64,000 nt of DNA from positions 1 through 64,000 of the forward strand of contig NZ_PYGA01000019.1 in NCBI RefSeq assembly GCF_003014485.1. Reading direction: 5' to 3'. Below, one piece after another: positions 8,440 to 17,332 of the stretch. The DNA comes from Murinocardiopsis flavida (GTDB lineage Bacteria > Actinomycetota > Actinomycetes > Streptosporangiales > Streptosporangiaceae). The number at the start of each line of letters is the position of its first letter. Position 1 is the first letter of the stretch. The position numbers and the translations under genes were made by a program. The notes under the pieces were generated by a model. It saw only the letters and a list, made by a program, of their open reading frames with translations, made no database searches and was not told the DNA's origin.

Positions 8440-8991
8440 GTGCTCGTCATCCTCAGCGGCCTTCCCGCGACCGGCAAGACCACGATCGGGCGGCTCGCGG
8501 CGGCCGACATCGGCGCGGTGCATGTGCGGGTCGACACCATCGAGCAGGCCATCGTCCGGTCCGGGCTGGCCGAGCACCCGCTCGGCCCCGCCGGCTACAC
8601 GGTCGGCCACGCCGTCGCCGGGGACATCCTCGCCCAGGGCCTGGATGTGATCGCGGAGTCGGTGAACCCGCTGCCCGTCACCCGATCGGCGTGGCGCGGC
8701 GTCGCGTGGTGGGCGGGTTCGGCGTTCGTCGAGGCGGAGGTGGTGTGCTCCGACCCGGTGGAGCACCGCCGCCGGGTGGACACGCGCGGCAGCGACGTCC
8801 CCGGCCTGGTTAAGCCGAGGTGGGAGGAGGTGCGCGACCGCGAGTACGCGCCGTGGACGGACGCGCGGCTGGTGCTCGACACCGCGCTGCACGGCCCCGC
8901 CGACTGCGCGGCGATGCTGCGCGGCGCCGTCGAGCAGGAGCGTGCGCGCGGCCGGGAACCGGGTGCTGGCTCCTCGGCGGCGGATCGGTGA
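8440..8991 (+). CDS. AAA-type P-loop kinase
   Basis: This 183-residue P-loop protein starts with a GTG and immediately shows a Walker A motif, GLPATGKTT (residues 7-15). HVRVDTIEQAI follows, in the position used by small-molecule and tRNA-ligase-type kinases for substrate or lid contacts, and an ISVNPLP-like strand (VIAESVNPLPVTR) suggests the phosphate-acceptor region. Many actinobacteria carry such AAA_33-type kinases with unknown acceptors. The stop lies 10 bp before the glycosylase start, so the two are probably co-transcribed. Confidence 0.8.
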   Translation: MLVILSGLPATGKTTIGRLAAADIGAVHVRVDTIEQAIVRSGLAEHPLGPAGYTVGHAVAGDILAQGLDVIAESVNPLPVTRSAWRGVAWWAGSAFVEAEVVCSDPVEHRRRVDTRGSDVPGLVKPRWEEVRDREYAPWTDARLVLDTALHGPADCAAMLRGAVEQERARGREPGAGSSAADR

Positions 8992-9001
8992 CACTGGATG
9001 C

Positions 9002-9862
9002 ATGCCTGAGCTGCCCGAACTTCAGGTCTTGGCGGAGTTCCTCGGTGAGCGGGCCGTGGGCCGTGTGGTCGCGCGCGTCGACGTCTTGGCCGTGTCCGTC
9101 CTCAAGACCTACGACCCGCCGGTGGACGCGCTCGGCGGCCTCACCGTCACCGCCGTAGCCCGGCGCGGCAAGTTCCTGGACTTCGACGTCGACGGCCTGC
9201 ACCTGATCGTGCACTTGGCGCGGGCGGGGTCGCTGCGCTGGCACGAGCGCGTGTCGGGCCGGGCACCGCGGCCGGGGAAGGGCCCGTTGGGGCTGCGCGT
9301 GTCCTTGGACGACGGCAGCGGCTTCGACCTCGCCGAGGCGGGCACCCAGAAGCGCATGGCGGTCTCCGTGGTGCGCAGCCCCGACGACGTGGAGGGGATC
9401 GCGTCGCTGGGCCCCGACCCGCTCGACCCGGGGTTCGACCGGGCCGGGTTCGCCGCGCTGGCGGCCGGCCGGCGCACCCGGATCAAGGGCCTGCTGCGCG
9501 ACCAGAAGGTCATCGCCGGAGTCGGCAACGCCTACTCCGACGAGATCCTGCACGCGGCGCGCATCTCGCCGTTCGCCATCGCGGCCGACCTGTCGGCGGA
9601 GCAGGTCGACCGGCTGTTCGAGGCGACGCGCGGCGTCCTGTCGGCGGCGGTCGAACGGGCGCGCGGCGCCGATCCCGGTTCCCTCGCGAAGGAGAAGCGG
9701 GCGGGTTTCCGGGTCCACGGCAGGACGGGGCGGCAGTGCCCGGTGTGCGGCGACACCATCAGGGAGGTGTCGTACGCGGATTCCGCCCTCCAGTACTGTG
9801 CGACCTGCCAGACCGGCGGCAAGGCGCTGGCCGACCGCCGGATGTCCCGGCTGCTGAAGTAG
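9002..9862 (+). CDS. Fpg/Nei family DNA glycosylase
   Basis: This 286-residue base-excision repair enzyme begins MPELPEL, so the mature N-terminal proline and following glutamate, the Schiff-base and beta/delta-lyase catalytic pair, are intact. The middle has the helix-two-turn-helix region with KGLLRDQKVIAGVGNAYSDEIL. The C-terminus carries a four-cysteine zinc finger (CPVCGDTI ... YCATCQ). These enzymes remove oxidised bases and cut the abasic strand. ATG 9002 is fixed by the requirement for P at position 2. Whether it acts as Fpg or as Nei cannot be decided by eye. Confidence 0.92.
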   Translation: MPELPELQVLAEFLGERAVGRVVARVDVLAVSVLKTYDPPVDALGGLTVTAVARRGKFLDFDVDGLHLIVHLARAGSLRWHERVSGRAPRPGKGPLGLRVSLDDGSGFDLAEAGTQKRMAVSVVRSPDDVEGIASLGPDPLDPGFDRAGFAALAAGRRTRIKGLLRDQKVIAGVGNAYSDEILHAARISPFAIAADLSAEQVDRLFEATRGVLSAAVERARGADPGSLAKEKRAGFRVHGRTGRQCPVCGDTIREVSYADSALQYCATCQTGGKALADRRMSRLLK

Positions 9863-9902
9863 CCCCCGGGGAGTAGCCCCTAGACGAGAGCGGAACGACC
9901 GG

Positions 9903-10373
9903 ATGCGCGATGGGGAGACCACCGGGGCGGGCGGTCCGCCGCCGCTGAACGGCGCGGTCGTGCGCATCGGCGCGATGCCCGAACACCACGACTCGGTGGT
10001 GTGCCTGCTGTACTCGGGGCGCCGCCCGGTCCTGGTCCGGCACCGCGACCGCGCGTGGGAGTTCCCCGGCGGGCACACCGAGGAGGGCGAGGACGTCGAC
10101 GCCACCGCGCGCAGGGAGGCGCGCGAGGAGGCCGGAGCGGAGTTGGGCGAGGTGCGCACGGTCGGGTTCTACGTCCTCGCGGGCGGACACACGACCGTGG
10201 TCACGCATGCGCAGGTGCGGGCGCTGCGCCCCTTGACCGGTGAGTTCGAGACCGTCGAGGTGCGCGCGTTCGACCGGCTCCCGGCCGACCTGTCGTGGGA
10301 CGACGGGATCTACGCGCACCTGCTGCGGGAGAGCGGCCTCCCCGGCGCGCCGCCCTCCGGCAGCGGAGCCTGA
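9903..10373 (+). CDS. NUDIX hydrolase
   Basis: This 156-residue protein has a complete Nudix box: GGHTEEGEDVDATARREA followed directly by REEAGAEL, matching GX5EX7REUXEEXGU. It hydrolyses a nucleoside diphosphate linked to another moiety; the substrate is unknown. It lies 40 bp downstream of the Fpg/Nei glycosylase in the same direction, so a role in cleaning oxidised nucleotides is an attractive inference. It is convergent with the broken acetyltransferase, and the two stop codons are only a few bases apart. Confidence 0.88.
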   Translation: MRDGETTGAGGPPPLNGAVVRIGAMPEHHDSVVCLLYSGRRPVLVRHRDRAWEFPGGHTEEGEDVDATARREAREEAGAELGEVRTVGFYVLAGGHTTVVTHAQVRALRPLTGEFETVEVRAFDRLPADLSWDDGIYAHLLRESGLPGAPPSGSGA

Positions 10374-10375
10374 GC

Positions 10376-11036
10376 TCAGCGGGCCCCGATGGCGCGCGTG
10401 TAGGTCGCCTCCCACCCGCCCGGCCGGTAGCCGAGGCGGGCGTTGACCGCCAGCATGGGGGCGTTGCGGACGTGGTTGTCGGTGTAGGCGCGGGTGAAAC
10501 CCCGCTCGCGGGCGCGATGCAGCGCCGTGGTCTTCGCGTAGGTGGCGAGGCCGAGCCCCCGGTGCGCGCGCAGCGTGCCGGTGTAGGCGGAGCTGACGCG
10601 CGCGGTGGGTGTACCCGGCGCGTTCGGCGAACCGCCGTCCCGGGTCGTCCATCACCAACGCGTGGGCGGTGTCGGCCCCCAGGTCCCGAAGGTGGGCGTC
10701 GGCGGCGTCGAGGAGGGCGGCGCCGACCCCGGTGCGGCGGTGCTCGGCGGGCACCATGATTTCGATGATGCCTGTGCGGTGCTCCGCGGGTTGGACGGGG
10801 GCCCAGGCGCGCAGTGTGCCCGCGAACACGCCGCCGCGCTCGGCGACCATGCTGAGCAGCCGGGTGCCGGGGGCGGCGGCCTCGAACCGCCAGAGCGCGT
10901 ATCCGGGTGTGGTGAGGGTGAACGGGATGACGTCGCGCCGCAGCGCGCACACGGCGTCGATGTCGGAGCGGGCGAACGCCCGGACGGTCGCCCCGGGGTG
11001 CGGGGCACTCGCGGGTGCGGGCTCCGACGCGCTCAC
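10376..11036 (-). pseudogene. Broken two-domain GNAT acetyltransferase (internal deletion and frameshift)
   Basis: Read from GTG 11036, the first about 150 codons match the N-terminal GNAT domain of the neighbour at 11033-11953 up to FAERAGYTH. The frame then shifts near 10600. In another frame the C-terminal end of the same family follows, from SSAYTGTLRAHRGLG to NAPMLAVNARLGYRPGGW, ending at a TGA at 10376. About 100 residues that the neighbour has between these parts are missing. The start overlaps the upstream gene's stop (GTGA), so this was a translationally coupled tandem duplicate that has decayed. A sequencing error is unlikely because coding sequence is missing as well as shifted. 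Confidence 0.75.
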
Positions 11037-11953
11037 AGGTCGATCCGGTAGGCGGCCTCGTCGGTGTGCGCGCGGTAGCCGAGCCAGGTGTTGATGGCGA
11101 GCATCGGGGCGTTGGTCGAGTCGTTGCCGGTGAACGCGTGCGTGTATCCCAAGTCGCGCGCCCGGTGCAGGACGTGGGTCTTGGCGTACTTGGTGATGCC
11201 CCGGCCGCGGAACTCGCGCAGGGTGCCGGTGAAGGCCGATCCGATGCGGCCGTCGCCCGACACGTTGATGCCGACGATGGCGGCGGGTGCGCCGTCGGAA
11301 ACGGCCACGGTGCTCAGTTCGCGGTCCAGGATGGGGTCCGCCCACGAGGTCTGCTGCCAAGTCGCGTAGGGCACCTGGTCGAAGGGGAGGTCGCTCGGCT
11401 CGTCGGCCAGGGCGGCGGCCTCGATGGCGTGGATCGGGCGGGGGTCGTCGGCGAACTCGGCGTAGGGCCGGAGTTCGACACCGTCGGGGCGCGCGGGAAC
11501 CGGTGGCAGCACGGACAGGTCGAGTACCTGGTGCCGGGCGACCGACACTTCGCGGTATCCGGCCTTCTCCGCGCGCCGGCGGCCGGCGGCGTCGGTGGTG
11601 AACGAGCGGATGGTGGTGGCGCCGACGGACACCAGGTGCTTCGTCGCCGTGTCGATGAGGGCGGTGCCGATGCCGCGTCCCCGCGCTTCGGCCAGCACCA
11701 TGGTCAGGTGGAAGCCCTGCCCCGGGACCGACGTCTCCCATTCGAGGGCGGCGCGGGTGAATCCGACGACGCGGCCGTCGAGTTCGGCGACGAAGGACGC
11801 GCCTCGTTCGCCGGCGGGCGGGTTGTGGAAGCGCCAGCGCACCTGCTCCGGCGAGCTGATCAGATGCGGGGTGATGGCACTGCGCACGGTGTGGACAGCG
11901 GCGGAGTCGTCGGCGGTCGCGGGGCGGATGTCGAAGGTCATGGACGCTGACAT
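11033..11953 (-). CDS. Two-domain GNAT N-acetyltransferase
   Basis: This 306-residue protein has two GNAT-like halves. The N-terminal half carries the acetyl-CoA loop in VLAEARGRGIGTALIDTA. The C-terminal half has TGTLREFRGRGITKYAKT and the NAPMLAINTWLGY signature near the end, which resembles mycothiol-synthase-like and other tandem GNATs. The substrate is unknown. ATG 11953 is the start. The next gene downstream is a decayed paralogue coupled by a 4-base overlap, so this copy is the surviving member of a pair. Confidence 0.85.
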   Translation of the reverse strand: MSASMTFDIRPATADDSAAVHTVRSAITPHLISSPEQVRWRFHNPPAGERGASFVAELDGRVVGFTRAALEWETSVPGQGFHLTMVLAEARGRGIGTALIDTATKHLVSVGATTIRSFTTDAAGRRRAEKAGYREVSVARHQVLDLSVLPPVPARPDGVELRPYAEFADDPRPIHAIEAAALADEPSDLPFDQVPYATWQQTSWADPILDRELSTVAVSDGAPAAIVGINVSGDGRIGSAFTGTLREFRGRGITKYAKTHVLHRARDLGYTHAFTGNDSTNAPMLAINTWLGYRAHTDEAAYRIDL

Positions 11954-11982
11954 TAGACATCCGCCCCGCGGATGTCAGGTGG

Positions 11983-12693
11983 TTATCGGCCCACGAGCCG
12001 GGTCGCCGTCCGGACGTCCGGGCTTGTGGCGGTGAGCGCCTCGACGAGGGCGGCCCCGGTGGCGTGCAGGTCGTCGTCCGTCATGGGCGCGAGCGCGTCG
12101 ACGATGAACACGGCGCGTGTGGTGGCGCCGGTGAGGCGGGTGCGCACGCACTGGCGCCAGTTCCACCGGCGGCAGGTCACACCGAGGTCGTCGCGCCACA
12201 CCACCTCCCCGGCGTTGGGGTGCTCCACGGCGGGCTCGCCCGCCTTGGTGATCTCGAAGGACTCGTCGCCGGTGGCGCGCACGAGGCGCAGCGGGCCCTC
12301 GTAGTGGTCGACGTCCTCTCCGCCGAGCGGCACGGCGTGGGCGACGGAGACGGCGTTGTACACGTCGGTGAGGCGGTCCACCCGGGGCAGCCCTTCCGCG
12401 ACCCTGCGCAGCAGCGCTTCGACGCTGGTGCGGGTGCGCTGGGGTTTCGCGCCGAACGCGCGGAAGGCGTCGCGCCAGGACGCCACGTGGGGGTGCTCCT
12501 CGGGCGGGGTGGCGCCGAGGGACGCGCGGGCCTGCTCTTCGGCGGCGGCGAGGATCTTCTCGCTGGTGTCGTCGCTCGGGCCGGGGACGAGGCCCTCGGC
12601 GAGGACGAGCAGTGCGCGGTAGTCGGGCCGGAGCTCGAAGACGGCGTCGTCGACGGTCGCCCGGTCGAGCCAGCTGCGGGCGTCGGTGGTCAT
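11983..12693 (-). CDS. B3/B4 tRNA-binding domain protein
   Basis: This 236-residue protein resembles the free-standing B3/B4 domain related to the phenylalanyl-tRNA synthetase beta subunit. Indicators are HPHVASWRDAFRAFGAKP, TSVEALLRRVAEGLP, the DVYNAVSVAHAVPLGGEDVD segment and a late TRRAVFIVDAL strand. Such proteins are thought to edit or bind mischarged tRNA or act on amino-acid-like substrates, but the role is unproved. AGGGGGAACA precedes ATG 12693. Its start overlaps the stop of the upstream cupin regulator (ATGA), so the two are translationally coupled. Confidence 0.85.
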   Translation of the reverse strand: MTTDARSWLDRATVDDAVFELRPDYRALLVLAEGLVPGPSDDTSEKILAAAEEQARASLGATPPEEHPHVASWRDAFRAFGAKPQRTRTSVEALLRRVAEGLPRVDRLTDVYNAVSVAHAVPLGGEDVDHYEGPLRLVRATGDESFEITKAGEPAVEHPNAGEVVWRDDLGVTCRRWNWRQCVRTRLTGATTRAVFIVDALAPMTDDDLHATGAALVEALTATSPDVRTATRLVGR

Positions 12694-13337
12694 TGTTCCC
12701 CCTGGTGGTGGTGTTGGCGCGGATCGGGCGGCGCGGCCGGGGCCGCGGGCAGGTGCACGGTCATGAGGAACGCGCACGGCTCGTCGCCGGCGCACGCGTA
12801 TCCGTGCGCGACGTCGGCGGCGTAGTGGGCGCTGGCGCCCTCGGGCAGTGCGTATTCGGTGCCGTCGACGGTGAGGGCCGTGGTGCCGGCGGTGACGGTG
12901 AGCGTCTCGTGCGTCCCGGCGGGGTGCGGCGCACTGCGGTGGTGCTCGCCGGGGCGCATGCGCCAGTCCCACAGCTCAAGCGGTGCCGGGCCGGGGGTGG
13001 TGAACAGGAGCCGGACCGTTCCGTCGGAGGCCCCGCGCCACAGGGGGTCGATCTCATCGGCGCGGACGACGTGGACGCCTGCGGACGGGGCGGACTCGAC
13101 CAGCGCCGAGACCGGGACGGCGAGGGCGTCGGCGAGCCGGACCAGCGTGGTGAGATTCGGATTGCCGGTGCCGTTCTCCAGCGCGACCAGCGCCCCCTTG
13201 CTGACACCGGAGCGCTGTGCGAGGCGGTCCAGGGAGAGCCCCAACCGGGCGCGGGCGGCACGCACACTGCGGGCGACCGTGCGCACGGCCTCCTCCGACA
13301 ACGCGGCACCCCTTTCGGTCGTTCCAATGACTTCCAC
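12690..13337 (-). CDS. XRE-family regulator with C-terminal cupin
   Basis: This 215-residue regulator has an N-terminal XRE helix-turn-helix (about residues 25-75, SLDRLAQRSGVSKGALVALE then NPNLTTLVRLADAL). A C-terminal cupin barrel follows, with HHRSAPHPAGTHETLTV and later GASAHYAADVAHGY supplying the metal- or ligand-binding histidines. This architecture senses a small ligand; the ligand is unknown. It is coupled by ATGA overlap to the B3/B4-domain gene downstream, which is its most likely target along with itself. Confidence 0.9.
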   Translation of the reverse strand: MEVIGTTERGAALSEEAVRTVARSVRAARARLGLSLDRLAQRSGVSKGALVALENGTGNPNLTTLVRLADALAVPVSALVESAPSAGVHVVRADEIDPLWRGASDGTVRLLFTTPGPAPLELWDWRMRPGEHHRSAPHPAGTHETLTVTAGTTALTVDGTEYALPEGASAHYAADVAHGYACAGDEPCAFLMTVHLPAAPAAPPDPRQHHHQGEQ

Positions 13338-13419
13338 GGTCGTTAGAACGACTGTACCGGAGGGTCGGGACCGGACGCGCCGCGCACGCGGGGCGCCCCC
13401 GGGCGCCGACGGATCCGGC

Positions 13420-14160
13420 TCAGCGCAGGTGCAGTCCGCCGTCGAGGGTGACGATCTGCCCGGTGACGTAGGAGTTGGCGAGCAGCGCCGACACCATGTC
13501 CGCGACGTCCTCCGGGCGTGCCGCCCGCCGCATCGGCGCCGACTCCGCCCACAGCGCGCGGGCCCCGGCCCAATCGAGGGTGAGCGGGGTGTCGACCAGC
13601 CCCGGGGCGACCGCGTTCACCCGGACCCCGGGGCCGAGGGAGGCGGCGAGCAGCAGTGTCACGTGGTTCAGCGCCGCCTTGGACGCCGCATAGGGGATGG
13701 ACGCGCCCTTGGGGCGCACCCCCGCGTGGCTGGTGATGTTCACGATCGCCCCGCCGCCGTCGCGGTCGGACCGGGCGAGCGCGTCCGCGCATTCGGTGAC
13801 CAGGGTCCACGGGGCGATCAGGTTGACCTCCAGCAGTTCCCGCCACTGTGCGGGCGGGGCCGCGGCCAGGTCGGCGTGCGCGACCGGACGACTGATCCCG
13901 GCGTTGTTCACCAGGACGTCGAGCCGGCCCCGCCAGCCGATCGCCGCGGCGGCGAGGGCGCGGGCCTGCCCTTCGTCGGCGAGGTCGGCCCGCAGGTACC
14001 GGCCGCCGATGGACGCCGCCAACGCGGTCCCCGACGCGACGCTGTCGCGGCTGTGTACGGCGACGGCGAACCCGTCGTCGGCCAGGCGGCGGGCGATGCC
14101 CGCCCCGATACCGGAGGCCGAACCGGTGACGAGGGCGACCGGACGGTCGGCGCGGGTCAC
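13420..14160 (-). CDS. SDR family oxidoreductase
   Basis: This 246-residue classical short-chain dehydrogenase has the cofactor motif TGSASGIG near the N-terminus and NNAG in the NAG position (DVLVNNAGIS). A serine strand (IVNITSHAG) and the catalytic YAASK pair follow, and it ends with the usual GGLHLR tail. It reduces or oxidises an unknown carbonyl/alcohol with NAD(P). Start GTG 14160 overlaps the stop of the metallo-beta-lactamase gene (GTGA), so the two form an operon and probably act on related substrates. Confidence 0.9.
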   Translation of the reverse strand: MTRADRPVALVTGSASGIGAGIARRLADDGFAVAVHSRDSVASGTALAASIGGRYLRADLADEGQARALAAAAIGWRGRLDVLVNNAGISRPVAHADLAAAPPAQWRELLEVNLIAPWTLVTECADALARSDRDGGGAIVNITSHAGVRPKGASIPYAASKAALNHVTLLLAASLGPGVRVNAVAPGLVDTPLTLDWAGARALWAESAPMRRAARPEDVADMVSALLANSYVTGQIVTLDGGLHLR

Positions 14161-15143
14161 GGGTTGTGGGGGCGTCCCGGTTGGTCGGCCGCGAGCCGGT
14201 CGAGCCAGTGGACGATGCCGCTGACGTTGCCCTCGACCCCGCTGAGGACGTCCATGACGGCCTGCGACTCCGCCGCGTCGGCGGGGGCCGGCGTGTAGCG
14301 GGACGTGACCTGGTCGCGGACCATGGCGATGGCGTGATCGAGGTCGCCGTCGGTTCCGTGCGCCTCGCGCACGGTCTCGACCCACACCCGGAGTTCCCGC
14401 TCGGCGCGGTCGATGGTCTCCGCCACGTCGGTGACCGCGCCGAAGTGGGAGAACATCAGGCGCTGCGGGTCGATTCCGGTGAACAGCCGCAGCGAGGCGA
14501 GTGCCGCGTCGAGGTCGAAGTCCGGCGGCGGGGTCGCCGGCCGGACGTCCCCGGTGTGCGGGTTGTACACGCCCAGGGCGTCGCCGACGTAGAGGTCGCC
14601 GGTGAGGGAGTCGACGAGGGCCATGTGGTGCTTGGCGTGGCCCGGCGCGTAATGGGAGACCAGGCGGCGCCCGCCGCCGAGGTCGACCTCGCCGGACTCG
14701 CCGACGGAGCGGATGCGCTCGGCCGCGGTGGGGTGCATGTCGCCGAACAGCACATCGAGGCGGTCGCCCCACACCATCCGGGCGCTGCGCATGAGCCGCT
14801 CGGGGTCTGCCAGATGCCGGGCGCCCCGCTCGTGCACGACGATCTCGGCGTTGGGGAACATCCCGGCGATGGCGCCGGTGCCGCCCGCGTGGTCGAGGTG
14901 GATGTGCGTGAGCACCACCGTTGCCAGGTCGGTGGGCTGCACCCCCAGGGACGCGATGCCGTCGCGCAGGGTCTCGGCCGAACCTGCCGTGCCCACCTCG
15001 ATGACGCACGGGCGCTCGGACCGGATCAGGTAGCTCGACGTGATCCCCGGGCACCCCGCCATGAACGTGTCGATCGCGAAGATGTCCTCGCCCAGCGGCG
15101 CGATGCCGCCGACGGCCGATCTCGGGTCCGCCTGCTGCTCCAC
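14157..15143 (-). CDS. MBL-fold metallo-hydrolase
   Basis: This 328-residue metallo-beta-lactamase-fold protein has the metal motif TTHIHLDH-type sequence (VLTHIHLDHAGG) at about residue 90. YAPGHAKHHMALVD supplies the next histidine, VGDALG the bridging aspartate region and FSHFGA a late histidine. The family hydrolyses thioesters, lactones and similar bonds; the substrate is unknown. GGGAGGAG ten bases before GTG 15143 supports that start over a longer in-frame one at 15188. It is coupled by overlap to the SDR gene. Confidence 0.87.
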   Translation of the reverse strand: MEQQADPRSAVGGIAPLGEDIFAIDTFMAGCPGITSSYLIRSERPCVIEVGTAGSAETLRDGIASLGVQPTDLATVVLTHIHLDHAGGTGAIAGMFPNAEIVVHERGARHLADPERLMRSARMVWGDRLDVLFGDMHPTAAERIRSVGESGEVDLGGGRRLVSHYAPGHAKHHMALVDSLTGDLYVGDALGVYNPHTGDVRPATPPPDFDLDAALASLRLFTGIDPQRLMFSHFGAVTDVAETIDRAERELRVWVETVREAHGTDGDLDHAIAMVRDQVTSRYTPAPADAAESQAVMDVLSGVEGNVSGIVHWLDRLAADQPGRPHNP

Positions 15144-15346
15144 TGCTGCCCAACTCCTCCCGATCGCCGGTGGGCCTCTCGCCCACACCGGCTGAAATGC
15201 GAATCCGCGGGTTGTCCACAGACGGAATCTTCCGCCTTCCCCTGATCATGCCCGCCCGGCGATTCTAGGAAGTGCCCGAAACCGTCCGGCGCACGGAGCC
15301 CCCTTGAACACCGGCCGTCCGCCCGCCGAAGTTGGAAGGACCAGTC

Positions 15347-15892
15347 ATGCCGAAGTCGTCCACAGCCCGCGTCCCCGCCTCCCGCGTCCCGTCGGCACCG
15401 GCACCGGCGCCCGCGCGCCCGGTGCGCAAGGCCCCGGCCGCGCCCGCCGCCGAGCGGCGCACCGCCGCCCGCGTCCACGACCCCAGCGGCCACCGCAACG
15501 AAGTCCTCCTCGCGGGCAGGGTCACCGCCGAGCCGGCGGTGCGCGAGCTGCCCAGCGGCGACCACCTCATCACCTGGCGCATTTCCATCACCCGGCCCAC
15601 GGCCGAGCAGCGCCCCAACCAACCGGCCGACCCCATCACCTGCGTGAGCTTCCAGGCGATCATGGAGGAGGTCACCCGCGGCTGGCGCATCGGCGACACC
15701 GTCCAGATCAGCGGTTCGCTGCGGCGCCGGTTCTGGCGGTCGCCGTCCGGGTCCTCCAGCGTCATCGAGGTCGAGGTAAGGGCCGCGCAGCGGCTGGCCG
15801 ACGCCGACCCTCCGCCCGGAGCCCCCGCCGGGCCGCCCCAACCGGCCGCCCCGCCGGATGGGCCGGGCCCAACCGATCACCAGCCCAGCTGA
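15347..15892 (+). CDS. Single-stranded DNA-binding protein (accessory SSB)
   Basis: This 181-residue protein has a Pro/Ala-rich N-terminal extension (about 45 residues). An OB-fold of the SSB type follows: NEVLLAGRVTAEPAVRELPS, ITWRISITRP, DPITCVSFQAI and RGWRIGDTVQISGSLRRRFW. The tail is proline-rich and lacks the acidic DDDIPF-type tip of the housekeeping SSB, so this is an accessory copy. GGAAGGA lies six bases before ATG 15347. Its 3' end overlaps the convergent HAD gene by 16 bp. Confidence 0.85.
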   Translation: MPKSSTARVPASRVPSAPAPAPARPVRKAPAAPAAERRTAARVHDPSGHRNEVLLAGRVTAEPAVRELPSGDHLITWRISITRPTAEQRPNQPADPITCVSFQAIMEEVTRGWRIGDTVQISGSLRRRFWRSPSGSSSVIEVEVRAAQRLADADPPPGAPAGPPQPAAPPDGPGPTDHQPS

Positions 15893-16929
15893 GCCAGGGC
15901 GGGTCCCGCGTCCGCCTGGTCCGCGCCGTCCCGCCCCGACCAGGCGGCCCCGCACAGGGCGCGCAGGCCGTCGAGCCGGTCGCCTGAGCCGGTGAGCTCC
16001 AACCGGCCGCCGCGCACCGTGGCGCGCCAGCCGCCGCAGTCGGCGCCGTCGGGCCCGGTGTGCACGCGGGGGTGCACGGTCCCCATCGCTGCGAGGTCCC
16101 ACCCAAGGTAGGAAGGACGGTGCTGCGGTGCCGCGGCGATCAACCGCTCCGGGGTGGTCACACCCGAGAGCACCAGCAGGCTGGCCGCGCCGCGGCGGGT
16201 CGCGCCCTCGATGTCGGTGTCCAGGCGGTCGCCCACGACCAGGGGCCGCTTCGCCCCGGTGCGCAGCACCCCCTCTTCGTGCAGGGGCCGCATGGGCTTG
16301 CCGGCGACCAGCGGCTCCTGCCCGGTGGCCGTGGCGATCACCCGCGCGAACGAGCCGTTGGCCGGCATCACCCCGCGCGCCATGGGGGCCGTGGTGTCGC
16401 CGTTGGTCAGCACGAACAGCGCCCCCGCCGCCACCGCGAGCGCACCCTCGGCGATCAGGCTGTAGTCCAGGCGCGGGTGGTACCCCTGCACCACCGCCAC
16501 CGGTTCCTCGCGGGCGATCGTCACCGGGCGCAGGCCCGCCGCGCGCACCGCCTGGCGCAGCCCGGTGTCGCCCACCACCAGCACGGGCGCGCCCGGGGCG
16601 AACCGTTCGGTGAGGAGCCGCGCGGCGGCCTGCGGCGAGGTCACCACGTCGCTCTCCTCGGCGGCCACGCCCATGCCGCTGAGGATCCCGGCGATCGCGG
16701 CGGGGGTGCGGGCGGCGTTGTTGGTGACGAACGCCACCCGCATCCCCGCAGCCCGCGCCTTGCCCACCGCCTCGGGGGCCGCGGGCACCGGCTCAGGGCC
16801 GATGTAGACCACCCCGTCGAGGTCGAGGAGCGCCGCGTCGTAGACCGTGTCGAGCGGTTCGTCGCACCCGGCCAGGACCGGTGCGCCGCTGCTGGAAGTG
16901 TGCTCAGTGCTGGAGGTGTGCTCAGTCAT
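15877..16929 (-). CDS. HAD-IIA family phosphatase (NagD-like)
   Basis: This 350-residue HAD hydrolase has motif I LLDLDGVVYIG (nucleophile Asp and acid/base Asp), motif II FVTNN (residues near 75), a C2-type cap in the middle, the lysine motif GKPMRPL and the terminal VGDRLDTDIEG. It dephosphorylates a sugar or nucleotide phosphate; the substrate is unknown. A Thr/Ser/Glu-rich leader follows ATG 16929, and a C-terminal extension with small-domain features (ELTGSGDRLDGLRALCG) is unusual. HAD genes of this type recur near tlyA in actinobacteria. Confidence 0.88.
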   Translation of the reverse strand: MTEHTSSTEHTSSSGAPVLAGCDEPLDTVYDAALLDLDGVVYIGPEPVPAAPEAVGKARAAGMRVAFVTNNAARTPAAIAGILSGMGVAAEESDVVTSPQAAARLLTERFAPGAPVLVVGDTGLRQAVRAAGLRPVTIAREEPVAVVQGYHPRLDYSLIAEGALAVAAGALFVLTNGDTTAPMARGVMPANGSFARVIATATGQEPLVAGKPMRPLHEEGVLRTGAKRPLVVGDRLDTDIEGATRRGAASLLVLSGVTTPERLIAAAPQHRPSYLGWDLAAMGTVHPRVHTGPDGADCGGWRATVRGGRLELTGSGDRLDGLRALCGAAWSGRDGADQADAGPALAQLGW

Positions 16930-17332
16930 CGTGTGCGTGCGGCGGCCGTGGCGTCGCGCCCGCGGACCCGCCGCTGCCTTCCCCCGTCGATGTCGGTCTC
17001 GGTGCGTCCGGGCCCCGTCCCGTCCCGCTCGCGAGACCTCTCCGGCCGGGTCCGGTGCCCATGTCCAGTGCATCATCGCAGGCGCGGTGGCCTGGCGGCG
17101 GCCCCAGCCCACCCCGCGCCCGGGGGCGACGCCGCGCCTCCCAGCGGAGGCGAGGCCGCGTCCCGCGGGCCGGAGGTGGCACGGTCCCCAGCCTTGGGAC
17201 GACGCCGCAGCCGCCACCACCGGGCCGCCGTCCCCCGCACCCCCGTGGACCACCACCCCCCGCCGGCAGACGACCGCGGTCGGGCCCGTAGTCGACTGGT
17301 CCGGTGTCAGCGCCGGGTGGTAGGAAGCGCGC
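16930..17332. other. Divergent intergenic region, about 400 bp
   Basis: This gap separates the HAD gene (minus) from the maleylpyruvate-isomerase-like gene (plus). It must carry both promoters. It is uniformly GC-rich. I see no RNA gene, no strong hairpin and no credible reading frame of its own. Confidence 0.5.

Noticed and set aside
6679-9003. 774-residue minus-strand frame
   Set aside because: It is antisense to the repetitive TPR gene and the kinase gene; it is low-complexity and has no domain.
13420-15249. 609-residue single frame covering SDR and upstream DNA
   Set aside because: Only the C-terminal 246 residues are SDR. The N-terminal part is an out-of-frame reading of the metallo-beta-lactamase gene, whose own frame has HxHxDH.
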